64,000 bases of DNA from the NCBI GenBank assembly GCA_949152475.1, contig OX424555.1, positions 9,814,868 through 9,878,867 of the forward strand, given 5' to 3'. Made by a program: the position numbers and the translations under genes. The DNA comes from Terebella lapidaria (taxonomy: Eukaryota > Annelida > Polychaeta > Terebellida > Terebellidae). The notes beneath the pieces were generated by a model. It ran no database searches and was not told where the DNA came from. It saw nothing but the letters and a program-made list of their open reading frames with translations. Positions 1-10,935 of the stretch are shown in pieces; position 1 is the stretch's first letter, and each line of letters begins with the position of its first letter.

Positions 1-689
1 CGATGCGGAGACACTATTCTCGTCGCGGCGTTAACCATTTATGCTGCGCCTCGTCGCAACGTGGCGGTTTGAAGGCCCGACTTGGTCCATTGGACGCCTG
101 ACAGTCATTGTCTGCCCTCGCGTTATCGTTATTACTATTATTGTCATTTTCATAGTCTGACTAGAACTTGATGGAACACCTGATAAGGACAGTAAACCTG
201 TGTAGCATTTGACGGACGACTCAATTTTGCATTTTGTGTTTGACTGTTCCGATTGCTCTGATTCTCACTCTGGTCATAGCACACTCCCTCCGACGCACTA
301 TCATAACGTATCATAAGGTATCAGTTGCAAATTTAAAAAAACCCAGTCGTTTGGACTAGTTTCACAAGACACGGGCGTCGAATGAAAGACGCTGGCGTCG
401 AATGAATAACAGTTTCATTCGATGCCCGCGTCTTGTGTTGGGTAGCCGAAAACGTTATTTGATGTCATCGGTTGCGTGAATAACATGCGTGTATTGTTTC
501 GTTAGCGGACAGCAGCGCCCGCAAAAATGATAATAATAATAGATATGAGCGCCATATCGACTCACGAGACAAGATGCCGTGTTGAGACATTTGGCCTTTT
601 TCTCACTCTTGTCCCATTTTGTGAACTTCAATGTCGCAATTAGGTGTGGAGCATATGATCATTATAAAAACATATATGTCAACAAGTAC
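1..689. other. non-coding, no gene seen
   Basis: No ORF of note and no recognisable domain on either strand. The only structure seen is a short near-repeat around 379-430, where a segment about gcgtcgaatgaa occurs twice and is followed by its inverse. I see nothing else to annotate. Confidence 0.5.
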
Positions 690-793
690 TGTATTTTGTC
701 TGTAGAGGTCAATTTCCCTATTTAGGTCTGGCAAGATTTGTGTAAGATCAAGGTCGTTTAAGGTAAAGTTCAAGGTCACCAAAAGATGTGCCT

Positions 794-835
<42 letters not shown>

Positions 836-1180
836 GATGTACACCTATCCTCTAGGTGTGAACGTATAAACCTCAATGGCCAACTTACACATTCCATGTC
901 AGACATCCAGCACTCAGGGTCATCCGAGATCAAGCTCAATATGAGCTCTATATGTTCATAATGCAAACATAAGCTCTATCACGCTGCCTGTAGAAGCAAA
1001 TTTGGTATTTTTTTTGTCGCAGTAATGGCTGTTTTGACCTCTCAAGGTCGTCCAGGTCAAATTCAAGGTCACCACACAAATTGCTACATACAACTTCCTA
1101 TTTGAAAGTGCCAATATCTAAGCTTTATTTTCAGGTGTTCTATGAGTACAGTGGTGGCAGCTCCTATTATGAGGAAAAAA
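690..1180. repeat. dispersed AGGTCA-rich repeat, copy without clear ends
   Basis: This block matches the interior of the better-preserved element at 60740-61275. Shared stretches include the part about lower-case cattccatgtcagacatc, the words ttcataatgcaaacataag, and repeated tcaaggtcacc. It contains a TA dinucleotide run at about 793-834. No TIR is visible at its edges, so it is a truncated or diverged copy. It has no coding potential. Confidence 0.55.
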
Positions 1181-1559
1181 AGTGTCAATTTTTTTTTCCA
1201 AGGGTGAATTTTTTTTTGCCTAAAAAGTAATGCGATTTGGGGCAAACAAAATGTTTTTTGCCGACCCGTCAAAAATTCAAAATGGCCGCCACACGGAGAC
1301 CGGAGATTCAAGGGCAACAAAACTTATACACATTACAAAGGTATATAAGAGGAATCTTCTTTAAACAAAAATCTCAAAACTGATCAGAAAGTTTTTGAGT
1401 AAATGGTCGCCAGAGATGAGCGTTTTTCTACGAAAACGGCTCCATTTTGAGAAAAATTAAACAATAAGAAAATTAAACAATCCCTCCTTCTTGAATTGTT
1501 TTAAGGTATTGTAACGGGGTTTCCCCCTCAGTCCAGTTGCCAAATGACTATTTTCTTGT

Positions 1560-2340
1560 GAAGCATGTTTTGGCGTCATTATGAACTTTTTTTGTTGATT
1601 CATCATCTCTGAGCCTTCCTGAGTCAGAATCAGTCGGGTGCCACCTTGGCACCCTTGGGTTTTTTTTTCAGAGCCGAAAAACAAAATGGCTGCCACCAAA
1701 TACCGCATAATTTACGTATTTGACAATATCTCCGCTTCTAGGCCACTTAGGAGCACAAACTTGGTGTCTACTACTAGGTTTTCATGGTCAAGGAATCCAA
1801 ATATAATACTGCCAAACTTGTATACATAACAGCTTATCCGGTTTTCGAGACTGACGAACCCGATTCTTTAAAAAAATTGGTTCTGCTCAAGTCATATGTA
1901 TTTTCCACTTTAATTAACAATCTTGGTGTTCACTACTGGGTTAGTGAATCCATAGTACTGACCCAACAAAAGCTGTATGATTTTAACTCATCAACTGTTA
2001 CATGTGACAACACTGTGGGCCATTTACAGATCATAACTTGATCAGTCATCATTATCGCCTTCCTGAAAAGGTTTCTTCTTTGTATATTCGTTGCAACAAT
2101 CTTGGCTTAAAAACAGCCACGGAACTTTGAACAGCACATCTGTTGTTGAGCAGCGGGTTTCCACAAAACTTGCATTCGAGCACGATGTACATGCTGAGCA
2201 AAGGCATTTTGTGATGGGGCAATACCTTTAGTTTTGCAGCTGATGTGATCTTCGAGTTTGCCATCTTCACCTTCCGTACAAATGTCGGTAAGCAGACATT
2301 GATCACTTCCCCGTTTGGAACAATAACAGGCAGCAATAAA
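1560..2340 (-). pseudogene. decayed CXC-tailed mobile-element protein, copy 1
   Basis: On the minus strand a segment ending in the residues DCCNEYTKKKPFQEGDNDD corresponds to the tail of the plus-strand copy at 10337-10714 (DCCNEHTKEEP followed by an acidic run). The preceding cysteine cluster is split between frames, so the gene is broken. Beyond the stop, 1560-1760 is the reverse complement of 10735-10935, sharing tgacgccaaaacatgctt and the words around ccaccttggcaccc. The family resembles the CXC (tesmin/TSO1-like) cysteine tails found on many repetitive invertebrate proteins. That is family knowledge, and no enzyme domain survives here. About 280 bp between the tail and the shared segment is absent from copy 2. 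Confidence 0.5.
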
Positions 2341-2619
2341 GGCAGTCGTTGTTTCTTCTGTTCCTAGTTAACTAAGTTAGTTGAGGCGATGTCCTCCCAT
2401 ATGGGACTTCAATGGTGAGGCGTTCACAAACACATATAAAGATACGAAATTGCACAGTATGGCCAGCATAATATACCGTTTGGGGTGCTGTGAGGTTTAC
2501 GTAATCCTTGATAGACACAAACCAACACAAAGCAAATGACAAGATCTTGCCAGAAGGTAAAAAATTAAATAATGAAAAAAAAAACATCAGCTTAGTCTAT
2601 ACACGATACTATTTCTGCA

Positions 2620-3401
2620 AAAAGTGGTTCATAAAGTAACCTACAACACGGCTCGATTGAAGCCGTTCATCTACTTCAGTGGAATAGCCACCAGCCATGT
2701 CTTGAAGACGACCAAGGAGGGCGAGTTGATCACACTGCTGATTGTTTGGTCGCCTGTTGCTTGTCTGAGACAGCTCAGAAGGATGATGGTCAATCCATTG
2801 GCCATCTTGTCGAAACGGGTCAGCGTCATTCTCCTTCTCCACTCCATGAGTGATATCCATCCGAGGTCATTAGGAATAGCTATAATGCTGTCAGAATGAC
2901 GATAGGGTTCGTTTGCTTGAAATCTGGCCGCAGATCACTGAACCTTTCCCAGCTGGTTCTATAGCTTGGCCTGATGTGGGCACCAGACCACACAGCAATA
3001 TTAAGTGAGGTCAGATGAGAGCGAAATTTTTCCTTTGGATTGGATGACTTGTCACATCGAATAAGGTTTCTACAAAGGAAGCATAGTGCCCGAGTCGCCG
3101 TCGTTTATGGTTATCATCCTGTATTGAAATCCATTTGCCTTTTGTGAATTCAGGCTACCAGTCTGTCAATGTCATTATGAAGCAGACTGTGATCCTCAAT
3201 TGACGAGATTTCATGAAAGATCAAACAAATATCTGCACGCAGCCTGGTGGTTGATGTTAAATTCATCGTGATGTCATCTATGAAGAGTAGAAACAGCAGG
3301 TACTAGACATTCAGAGGCCAGATTTCCATCCACGTGGATCTTTGGGATTCTCTGATCCTTAAATGAACCGATCCATAGAATATTTTGTCTCTGATTCCAT
3401 A
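2620..3401 (-). pseudogene. LINE (non-LTR retrotransposon) reverse transcriptase, 3' half
   Basis: Read on the minus strand, the block runs through the end of a non-LTR reverse transcriptase, broken by frameshifts. In order it shows GIRDKI, then WIGSFKDQRIPKIHVDGNLA, then LLFLLFIDDITMNL, a degraded FADD region (LRADICLIFHEISS), DIDRLVA, and the C-terminal LGW helix region (DLGWISLMEWRRR). The catalytic FADD is lost (RLRADIC), so the copy is dead. It begins exactly where the matching 5' half at 9729-10065 stops: the 5' half ends in codons for LDYY and this one opens with GIR, as in intact family members. It is separated from that half by the 6.3-kb insertion at 3402-9728. Confidence 0.75.
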
Positions 3402-4168
3402 GTGCATGATTCTATTGTCTCGAGCAGGTATTTATTTATACATACCTAGAGAGAGTGTATTATATGAAAAATCCCATGAGGCGATATTGCGCCTTCATGC
3501 GTGGAACCAGCCAATAACAACTACAAGTGTACAAACTGTGTATACCAAAAGCAACACGTGTTTGTTTGCTTGAGTCATTATCATCATTGCCGAAACTTAA
3601 TTCGGTTGACGGAACACACTGTGGGTCGAGGCATAATGATATAGATACCATGTTGCAATATGTTTGTGGTGTTCATACTGAACCCATATCCATTTGATAG
3701 GTGTCAAAGCAACGACCAAACAGGAGGGTTGGGGATATAAGTATAATTTTCAATGATACGGATGTATGACTGGAATGACCATATCAATGATGAGTCTAGA
3801 TGTATTCAATATATCATTTGCATGTAGAAAGCGCACCACAAATTTAACGTTTACAGCCTTGTACGGTTTTACCAGGAGTTGTGCCAACGAAGGAAATTCA
3901 TTCCCTTATCATAGCCAGGATATAGAACATAACAATGGTGTCAATACCAGGTAACACTGGCGCCACCTAGTTTAGGTTATGTATTGCTCTTACGTGAGAA
4001 GCAGATGTATGTCTCACATGTACAGGCCTTGCTGAAGTGGAGCGCGACGGGCGAGTCTATTGTTCATATCCCGCTCTAGGGGCGATATGAGGACCATTCC
4101 ACATTATTTGGGGAGGTTCTGGTCGTTTTTGGCAATAAAAACAATCGGGTTCACTCGGTATGTATGAC

Positions 4169-4274
4169 AAATAATACACTGTCACCCCACGGCGATATAC
4201 ACGATCATCACGCCTCGCTGACGCTCGGCCTGATATCATGTATATCGCCTCAGTAACAGTGTATTATTTCACAC
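4169..4274. repeat. long palindrome (hairpin) inside unit 1
   Basis: The left arm contains aaataatacactgt and gcgatatacacgat. The right arm contains their complements, tgtatatcgcc and acagtgtattattt, around a GC-rich centre (gcctcgctgacgctcggc). The same palindrome occurs in unit 2 at about 8011-8119. It could extrude as a cruciform or be an inserted MITE that was then duplicated. Confidence 0.7.
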
Positions 4275-5639
4275 GTAATAAATACCTCTCTGCGAGGTAT
4301 CTATTTCCAATAAATACCTGTCCCAGGTATCGAATGGAAATAGATCATGGTGGACATGTAAACAAACTGGAAATTGTATTTTTTTTATTGCCAAGCATAT
4401 ACATGTACAATGTATTATGATTATATTACTCGGTGTACATAAACTAATCGTGGACAGCTAATCGTTGCAATAATAGTGTGCGAGTTGAATCCATTGGTCA
4501 TAAACAGTTTTGTGGTTAATATTTTGATATTTGGTGCATGGAATCCTCTGCAGAAATCCAGTGAAAACGTATATATCCACAATATCCTTGGAATTCCAGA
4601 GGTTTTGATAATCCTGCGATATTCCACATACATATATATCCGCAATTGTACCGGAATCCTAGAGAAACCTCCAGAGATCACGTATAACGTAATTTTCCTG
4701 CAAGTATGAATGAGATTCACAAACATGAAGGTTTCATTTTTCCTTTTTAAATGTAGATTATAGCTATTCAGCATATGTATTGTGGGAACAATTTGAACAT
4801 AACTTTTACATTGCCATATTATGCACGAATAGCACAAAATTAGAAAAAAATACTTACCAGTCGTACGTTGAAGTCATGGATCAAACCTTAGAATCAATCG
4901 TAGTGATTTTACGAGGAATTCTGTAAATACATGTGAATAAATCGTTTTTATTTTGTTATGAGGATTGAAAGAAGGGAAGATGAAGATATTTGTTCAGGCA
5001 TTTGTTCAATTATGATCCAATTCTTTGTACACGGGTACAACCCGTTAGATAATGCAAGAGAAAATGCTAATTTTGTATTGAATTCAAAGAAATAAGTCTA
5101 ATATATTACTCACCGGTTCACAAATCTGGTACTTTGTTCATGCACTGCATCTGGTTACACAAAACATTTGAGTCATTCCCATGAATAAGGTTTTGCAAGT
5201 ATATCCAACAAACAAGCGCGTCAGAACACGCGTTTATATCCGCATGTGGCGTTATCCATGTTGTGCATTTTTTCATCACGAAAAGTTGATGTCACGTAGC
5301 TTGCTGTTTCAAAGTGAGCGCGCCTTTTGCCGCGTTTGCTTTTATAGGGTTCTATTTGAGAAATACTCACAAACACGTTACTAGGGGGAGAAAACAATTC
5401 AAAGGCACAGTGCGAGTCCACCAGAAACACACTCAATTGGAACCATGCATACTGTAGCCATAACAACAGAATGCCGCTAGGGTTGAATGTACGAATATAT
5501 GAGCTGAGTCATGTGGTGAAGTAAATTGTGCAGCGGGTAATAGATCCTACGCTTTTCCTGACGGATACACCTGATTGAGCAAGGACTGTGCGTTGCATGG
5601 CCCAAGTATCATATTCTGCGCCTTCCTCTATATTCAACA

Positions 5640-6840
5640 AGTATAACGCCATGTTTTAGAAAACATGGCAGAAAAAAACCCGGCCATTTTATGTGTACGT
5701 GTTTCCCATGGACTCACAAAACTGAATTCAATACACAATCAACACATAGGCCTATATATGAATAACTCACAACAATAGTTGTACAGTTCATATAAAAAGT
5801 CACACAATCAGTCACATCAAAGTAAATGAAACAGGAAATCGTGTACACCCTCAGCCAACTTATCTCCCCCAAGTCCACTTAGATGTACGGTATCCTTGCC
5901 AGATCGCCGGTGCCAGTCTTTGGACCTAGCCGTCGGCAGCTCTGTTAAAAACATCCTACTAAATTCCTGCTCCATAAGTCGCCCAAGAATCTGGAAACTA
6001 TCTTCTAGTTTAAAATCTCACATTCCCAATATGCCCCAAAACATCACCATAGGTTTAAATATTCACATAGAGGCGGCAGGATTTGATGAATATAGGCCTA
6101 AAGTGTATATGTACAGCCGTATTACAATGGATAGATGTCTAACCGTTCCTGCACAGGCCCTAGGCATATGTACAAAATTCCATAGCAGGGCTCATATAAA
6201 ACTGGAATAAAGGTTATACCTATTGCCGGATTTTTAAGTACCCGTGGTCGAAAGCACGGATTCGTCACGGCTTCGTTATGGCGGCCTTGGCTATTAAAGG
6301 CGATCGCGCTTGTGAAGCAACAAAATTTCTCATGCTTCAGTTTTGTTATGCTACACGCTTGATCGCCCGACGAAAAATGGCCTAACAGGCCTAATGCAAC
6401 TGTAATAATTCGAAAAGATAATTTTAAACTATTCTCTGAAATGCTTACACCTAATGTATCACTGTCTGTCGCTGCAATACAACATATTCTTAGTGATTAC
6501 TCGTTGGCGTAGTTATATAACGCAGTGATTATATCTGGGGCGGTTCAAATATGAGAAGTTCCAAAATAACCGGCAGGAGAATCGGTAATTGCACTTGCGA
6601 ATACCAGCCGAAAACTAATTTGAAACAGCACTTCTCATTGTCATTCAAATTCTTATTGTTAGTACAGTGATATTAGCAGTGTTTTTAAATCAGTTTAGCG
6701 GAATTTATCGGCTTTTATTGCAAATTCGCGAAACCAACACCAATGTATGCTGAATCTAAGAGAGTCGTCCGAGAGAGTCGGAAGACAGGAGATACATAGG
6801 GTGAGGTCAACGACAATCACATATACCCGGCCCTGAGGGG
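5640..6840. other. segment unique to unit 1, no gene seen
   Basis: It is absent from unit 2. A 6299-6371 inverted repeat is visible (ggcgatcgcgcttgtgaagc against the complementary ending at gcttgatcgcc). The longest ORF (5896-6210, plus) has no recognisable domain and looks like chance. Confidence 0.4.
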
Positions 6841-7018
6841 CCGGGAATAAGGATTAAAAAGGTGACAGACGGATTAAATAGCATTCATTTCGTGGCCGAG
6901 TAGTATTAAGGCGCAGCGTATGATACTTGGGCCCGTTGCGGCTGCAGTTTTGTTGTTTATATTGAATTACGTAAAATGTATGTGATATGTTGTCTATGAA
7001 CTAAATGAATGGCAGGGG

Positions 7019-7062
7019 GAGGGGGGGGGGGGGGGGTTGTGTCAGAAGGGGGGGGGGGGGGG
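7019..7062. repeat. G-tracts
   Basis: Runs of G up to about 17 long are broken by a short ttgtgtcaga spacer. An equivalent block lies in unit 2 at 9541-9611, there with a GT run. On the plus strand this could form G-quadruplexes. Exact lengths in such runs are often uncertain in assemblies. Confidence 0.8.
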
Positions 7063-7189
7063 TGCATGCACTATGTCGGATAATGCCTACGGCTTCGTAT
7101 TCCTCACGAATAGAAACCTCGGCCTTCGGCCTCGGTCTCTATTCGTGAGAAATACTCAGCCTAGGGCATTATCCTATACATAGTGCATG
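7063..7189. repeat. GC-rich hairpin closing unit 1
   Basis: A near-perfect palindrome. The arms read inward catgcactatg, ggataatgcc, ctcacgaatagaaacc, and the complementary series returns to catagtgcatg, around the core cctcggccttcggcctcgg. The matching hairpin of unit 2 is at 9614-9732. Confidence 0.8.
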
Positions 7190-8010
7190 ATTCCATTGTC
7201 TCAAGCAGGTATCTATTTGTAATAAATACCTCTGTGGGAGGTATTTATTTCCAATAAATACCTGTCCCAGATACATACCTAGAGAGAGTGTGTTATATGA
7301 AAAATCCCCATGAGGCGATATTGCGCCTTCATGCGTGGAACCAGCCAACAACAACTACAAGTGTACAAACTGTGTATGCCAAAAACAACACGTGTTTGTC
7401 TGCTTGAGTCATTGTCATCATTGCCGAAAGTTAATTCGGTTGACGGCACACACTGTGGGTCGAGGCAGAATTATATAGATACCATGTTGCAATATGTTTG
7501 TGGTGTTCATACTGAACCCATATCCATTTGACGATAGGTATCAAAGCAGCGACCAAACAGGAGGGTTGGGGATATAAGTATAATTTTCAATGATACGGAC
7601 GTATGACTGGAATACTGGAATGACCAAATCAATAGCCAATCTAGATGTATTCAATCTATCATATGCATGTAGAAGGCGCACAACAAATTTAACGTTCATG
7701 GCCTTGTATGGCATTACTAGGAGTTGTGTCAATAAACGAAATTCATTCCCTTATCATAGCCAGGATATAGAACATAAAAATGGTGTCGATACCAGGTAAC
7801 ACTAGCGCCACCTAGTTTAGGTTATGTATTGCTCTTACGTGTGGAGCAGACGTATGTCTCACATGTACAGGCGTTGCTGAAGTGAAGCGCGACGGGCGAG
7901 TCCATTGTTCATATCCCGCTCTAAGGGCCATATGAGGACCATTCCACATAATTTGGGGAGGTTCTGGTCGTTTTGGACAATAAAAACAATCGGTTTTACT
8001 CGGTATGTAT

Positions 8011-8119
8011 GACAAATAATACACTGTCACCCCTCGGCGATATACACGATTATCACGCCTCGCTGACGCTCGGCATGATATCGTGTATATCGCCTCAGTA
8101 ACAGTGTATTATTTCACAC
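8011..8119. repeat. long palindrome (hairpin) inside unit 2
   Basis: Duplicate of the hairpin at 4169-4274 with a few substitutions. Both copies keep the pairing arms. Confidence 0.7.
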
Positions 8120-9613
8120 GTATTGAATGAAAATAAATCAATACTGGTGGACAGAGTAAACACACCGGGATTGTATTTTTTATTGCCAAGCATATACATG
8201 TATCAGACTTATATTACTCGATGTACATAAACAGCTAATCGTTCTGGTGTGCGAGTTTAATCCATGGGTCACAACAGTTTTGTTAATTTTTGGACATTTG
8301 GTTCATGAAATCATCCGCCTTCTGCAGAAATCCAGTGAAAACATTGTGGATATATACATCCTTCGAAATCCGGAGGTTTTGATAATAGTCCTGCGATATT
8401 CCACATCCGCAAATGTACCGGAATCCTGGCGAAGCCTCCAGAGATCACGCATAACGTAATTGTCCTGCAACATGAATGAAATATACAAACATGAATGTTT
8501 GATTTTTCCTCTTAAAATCTAGTTTATAGCTATTCAGCATATGTAATATGGGAACAATTTTAACAGAACTTTCACCCCGCATATGAATTAAATGCACGAA
8601 TAGCACACAAACTTTTACCTACCAGTCGTACGTTGAAGTCATGGATCAAACTTTATAATCGCCGTAGTGATTTTACGAGGAATTCTGTAAATACATGTGT
8701 ACAAATCGTTTTTTATTTTCTTGTAAGGATTGAAAGAACGCAGAATAAAGATATTTGTTCGGGCAGAAATTATGATTCAATTCTTTGTACACGGGTACAA
8801 CCCGTTAGATAATGCAGAAGGAGAAAATGCTGATTTTGTATTGAATTCAAAGAAATAAGTGATATACTCACCGGTTTACAAATCTGGTATGTTGTTCATG
8901 TACTGCATCTGGTTACACCAAAATTTTGAGTCATTCCCAGGAATAAGATTTTGCAACAGTATCCAACAAACAAGCGCGTGAGAACACGCGCGTTTATATC
9001 CGCATGCATCGTATCCATGTGTTCCATTTTTCATCACGTAGCTTACTGCTTCAAAGTGAGCGCGCCTTTTGCCGCGTTTGTTTTTATAGGTGTTCCACTT
9101 GAGCAATACTCACAAACGCGTTACTAGGGGGAGAAAACAGCTCGAAGGCACAGTGCGAGTCTACCAGAAACACACTGAATTGGAACCATGTATACTGTAG
9201 CCATAACAACGGCTGGGGTTGAATGTAGAAATCTATGAGCTGAGTCATGTGGTGAAGCAGTTTCGGCCCAAGTATCATATCCTGCGCCTTCCTCTATATT
9301 CAATAAGGATTAAAAAGGTGTGAGACGGATTAAATGGTACGTTTTCAGTGGACGAGTAGTATTAAGGAGCAGTGTACGGTACTTGGGCCGCAGTGGCTGT
9401 AGCGAGTAATAGATCCAAAGCTTTCCTGACGGATACACTTGATTGGGCAAGGACTGTGTGTTGCATTTGCAGTTTTGTTGTTTATATAGTGAATTACGTA
9501 AAGTGTATGTGATATGTTGTTTATGAACTGAAAGTGTGTGAAAGGGGGGGGGGGGGGGGGGTGTTAGTGGCTTGTGCTAGAAATGTGTGTGTGTGTGTGG
9601 GGGGGGGGGGTGT

Positions 9614-9732
9614 GCATGCACTATGTCGGATAATGCCTACGGCTTCGTATTCCTCACGAATAGAAACCTCGGCCTTCGGCCTCGGTCTCTATTCGTGAGA
9701 AATACTCAGCCTAGGGCATTATCCTATACATA
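9614..9732. repeat. GC-rich hairpin closing unit 2
   Basis: Same sequence as 7063-7189 up to the final CATA, where the LINE sequence resumes. The sequence around the core cctcggccttcggcctcgg is identical in both copies. Confidence 0.8.
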
Positions 9733-10065
9733 ATAGTCCAGTTCTGCTTTTTATTTGGAGTGTAGGACCCGATCATGTGTCATGTGCTGAAGTCTAGTAT
9801 GGCCATATGTACTTGTTTGCACCTGTTGGGGATGTCAGGTCGTGAATCTCAATGATGAGTTGGGACTCATATGGACGTTTAGCTCGGAATTTGTGTTGGC
9901 AGTCAACTAGGATATTGTGTTCGTCAAAATGGTCCATCATGTTGCTCACCAGAATATGTTCCATCACTTTGCAAATCACGGTAGTGCCGCTATATCTTTA
10001 TCACATGCACACTGGGACCACATAAGCTTTCCTCCAGCATTCGTCAAACTGCTCAAACACACAGA
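9729..10065 (-). pseudogene. LINE reverse transcriptase, 5' half
   Basis: Minus-strand remnants in family order. First comes a WRKAYVVPV stretch (family form WR.A.V.PIFKKG). Then ICKVMEHILVSNMM, HNILVDCQHKFRAKRP and ESQLIIEIHDL. After a frameshift come AILDFS and HDRVLHSK, an in-frame stop, then KAELDYY. These are typical of the fingers/palm entry of Jockey/CR1-like reverse transcriptases. Stops and frameshifts make it a pseudogene. It continues in the fragment at 2620-3401. Confidence 0.75.
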
Positions 10066-10336
10066 AGCATAGCAAAATACATGCCAGGTGTACATGTCTC
10101 AATGGGGGAGGTGGGTGTGACACTGTGTACTACAGTATCTGTTTGGCATTGGAAAGGCCACAGCATGGATGATCCCAAGAGGGGAAATCACCTAATCTCA
10201 CATGGTCAACCAGAAGCAGATGAACAAACTTGATGCCAGAAACGAATGCTCCTTTTGCTGAGTATCATGGTTTCAAACTGAGAGATGATATGTTTGTTCA
10301 CCACCATCCTGTGAAGAACACATTAGCCTGAAGGTA

Positions 10337-10935
10337 TTACCCCTATCACAAGATGACTTTGTTCAGCATCTACATCGTACTCAGTTATAATTCCACACTT
10401 TGACCCGACCCGATATGGTCGGAATACAGATGGAGACGGCACAACATGCGTCCAACCCGCTTCCAACTGGTGTATACACTGTACCTGTCGCCATTCTACA
10501 AACAGTCGAATGTGGATGCTCCACCAGCCGGCCATGTTCCACTGGGAGATGTGGCTGTGTAGTGCCCCAGGTGTCTTGTTCAAAGTTTTGTGTATGTTAT
10601 TCTGCACCAGATTGTTGCAATGAACATACCAAGGAAGAACCTGTTGAGGAAGATGATGATGATGTCGATTCGAGTTACGAAGAATTGCCAATGCTTCGGA
10701 GCATTCCTGAGTAGTAGAAAAACCTAGTAGTAGACACCAAGTTTGTGCTTCTAAGGCCTAGAAGCGGAGATATCGTCAAAGAAGTAATTTAGCGGTATTC
10801 AGTGGCAGCCATTTTGTTTTTCGGCTCTGGAAAAAATTCCCCAAGGGTGCCAAGGTGGCACCCGGCTGATTCTGACTCAGGAATGCTCAGTGATGATGAA
10901 TCAGCAAAAAAAGTTCATAATGACGCCAAAACATG
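10337..10935 (+). pseudogene. CXC-tailed mobile-element protein, copy 2 (C-terminal remnant)
   Basis: The open stretch begins with LPLSQDDFVQHLHRTQL, then an in-frame TAA at 10388-10390, then an ORF to 10714. Its end is a dense cysteine module (ECGCSTSRPCSTGRCGCVV, SCSKFCVCYSAPDCCN) followed by an acidic tail (EEDDDDVDSS). The form C-G-C-x5-C-x4-C-G-C and a closing CC-N is that of CXC/tesmin-like tails of repetitive invertebrate proteins. The 10735-10935 3' flank is the inverse of 1560-1760. The N-terminal part is missing or unrecognisable, so this is a fragment and not a host gene. Confidence 0.5.

Larger units (their letters stand above)
3402..9728. mobile_element. 6.3-kb nested insertion of two tandem units inside a LINE
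   Basis: The two halves of one LINE lie on either side of this block, and the tetranucleotide CATA stands at both outer edges (3398-3401 and 9729-9732). CATA also stands at the internal joint (7179-7182). Unit 1 is 3402-7178 and unit 2 is 7183-9728. They align over about 2.2 kb (3402-5640 with 7183-9300) and again at the right end (6845-7178 with 9300-9728). Unit 1 alone carries about 1.2 kb in between (5640-6840). Both units open with gtgcatgatt and end in the same GC-rich hairpin. No transposase or other protein domain was found, and ORFs that look shared are broken in one of the copies. The family is unknown; it could be a non-autonomous element or a tandem duplication after a single insertion. 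Confidence 0.65.

Noticed and set aside
4421..4837. 138-codon minus ORF in unit 1
   Set aside because: Not preserved in the matching part of unit 2 (8220-8560), so no coding constraint.
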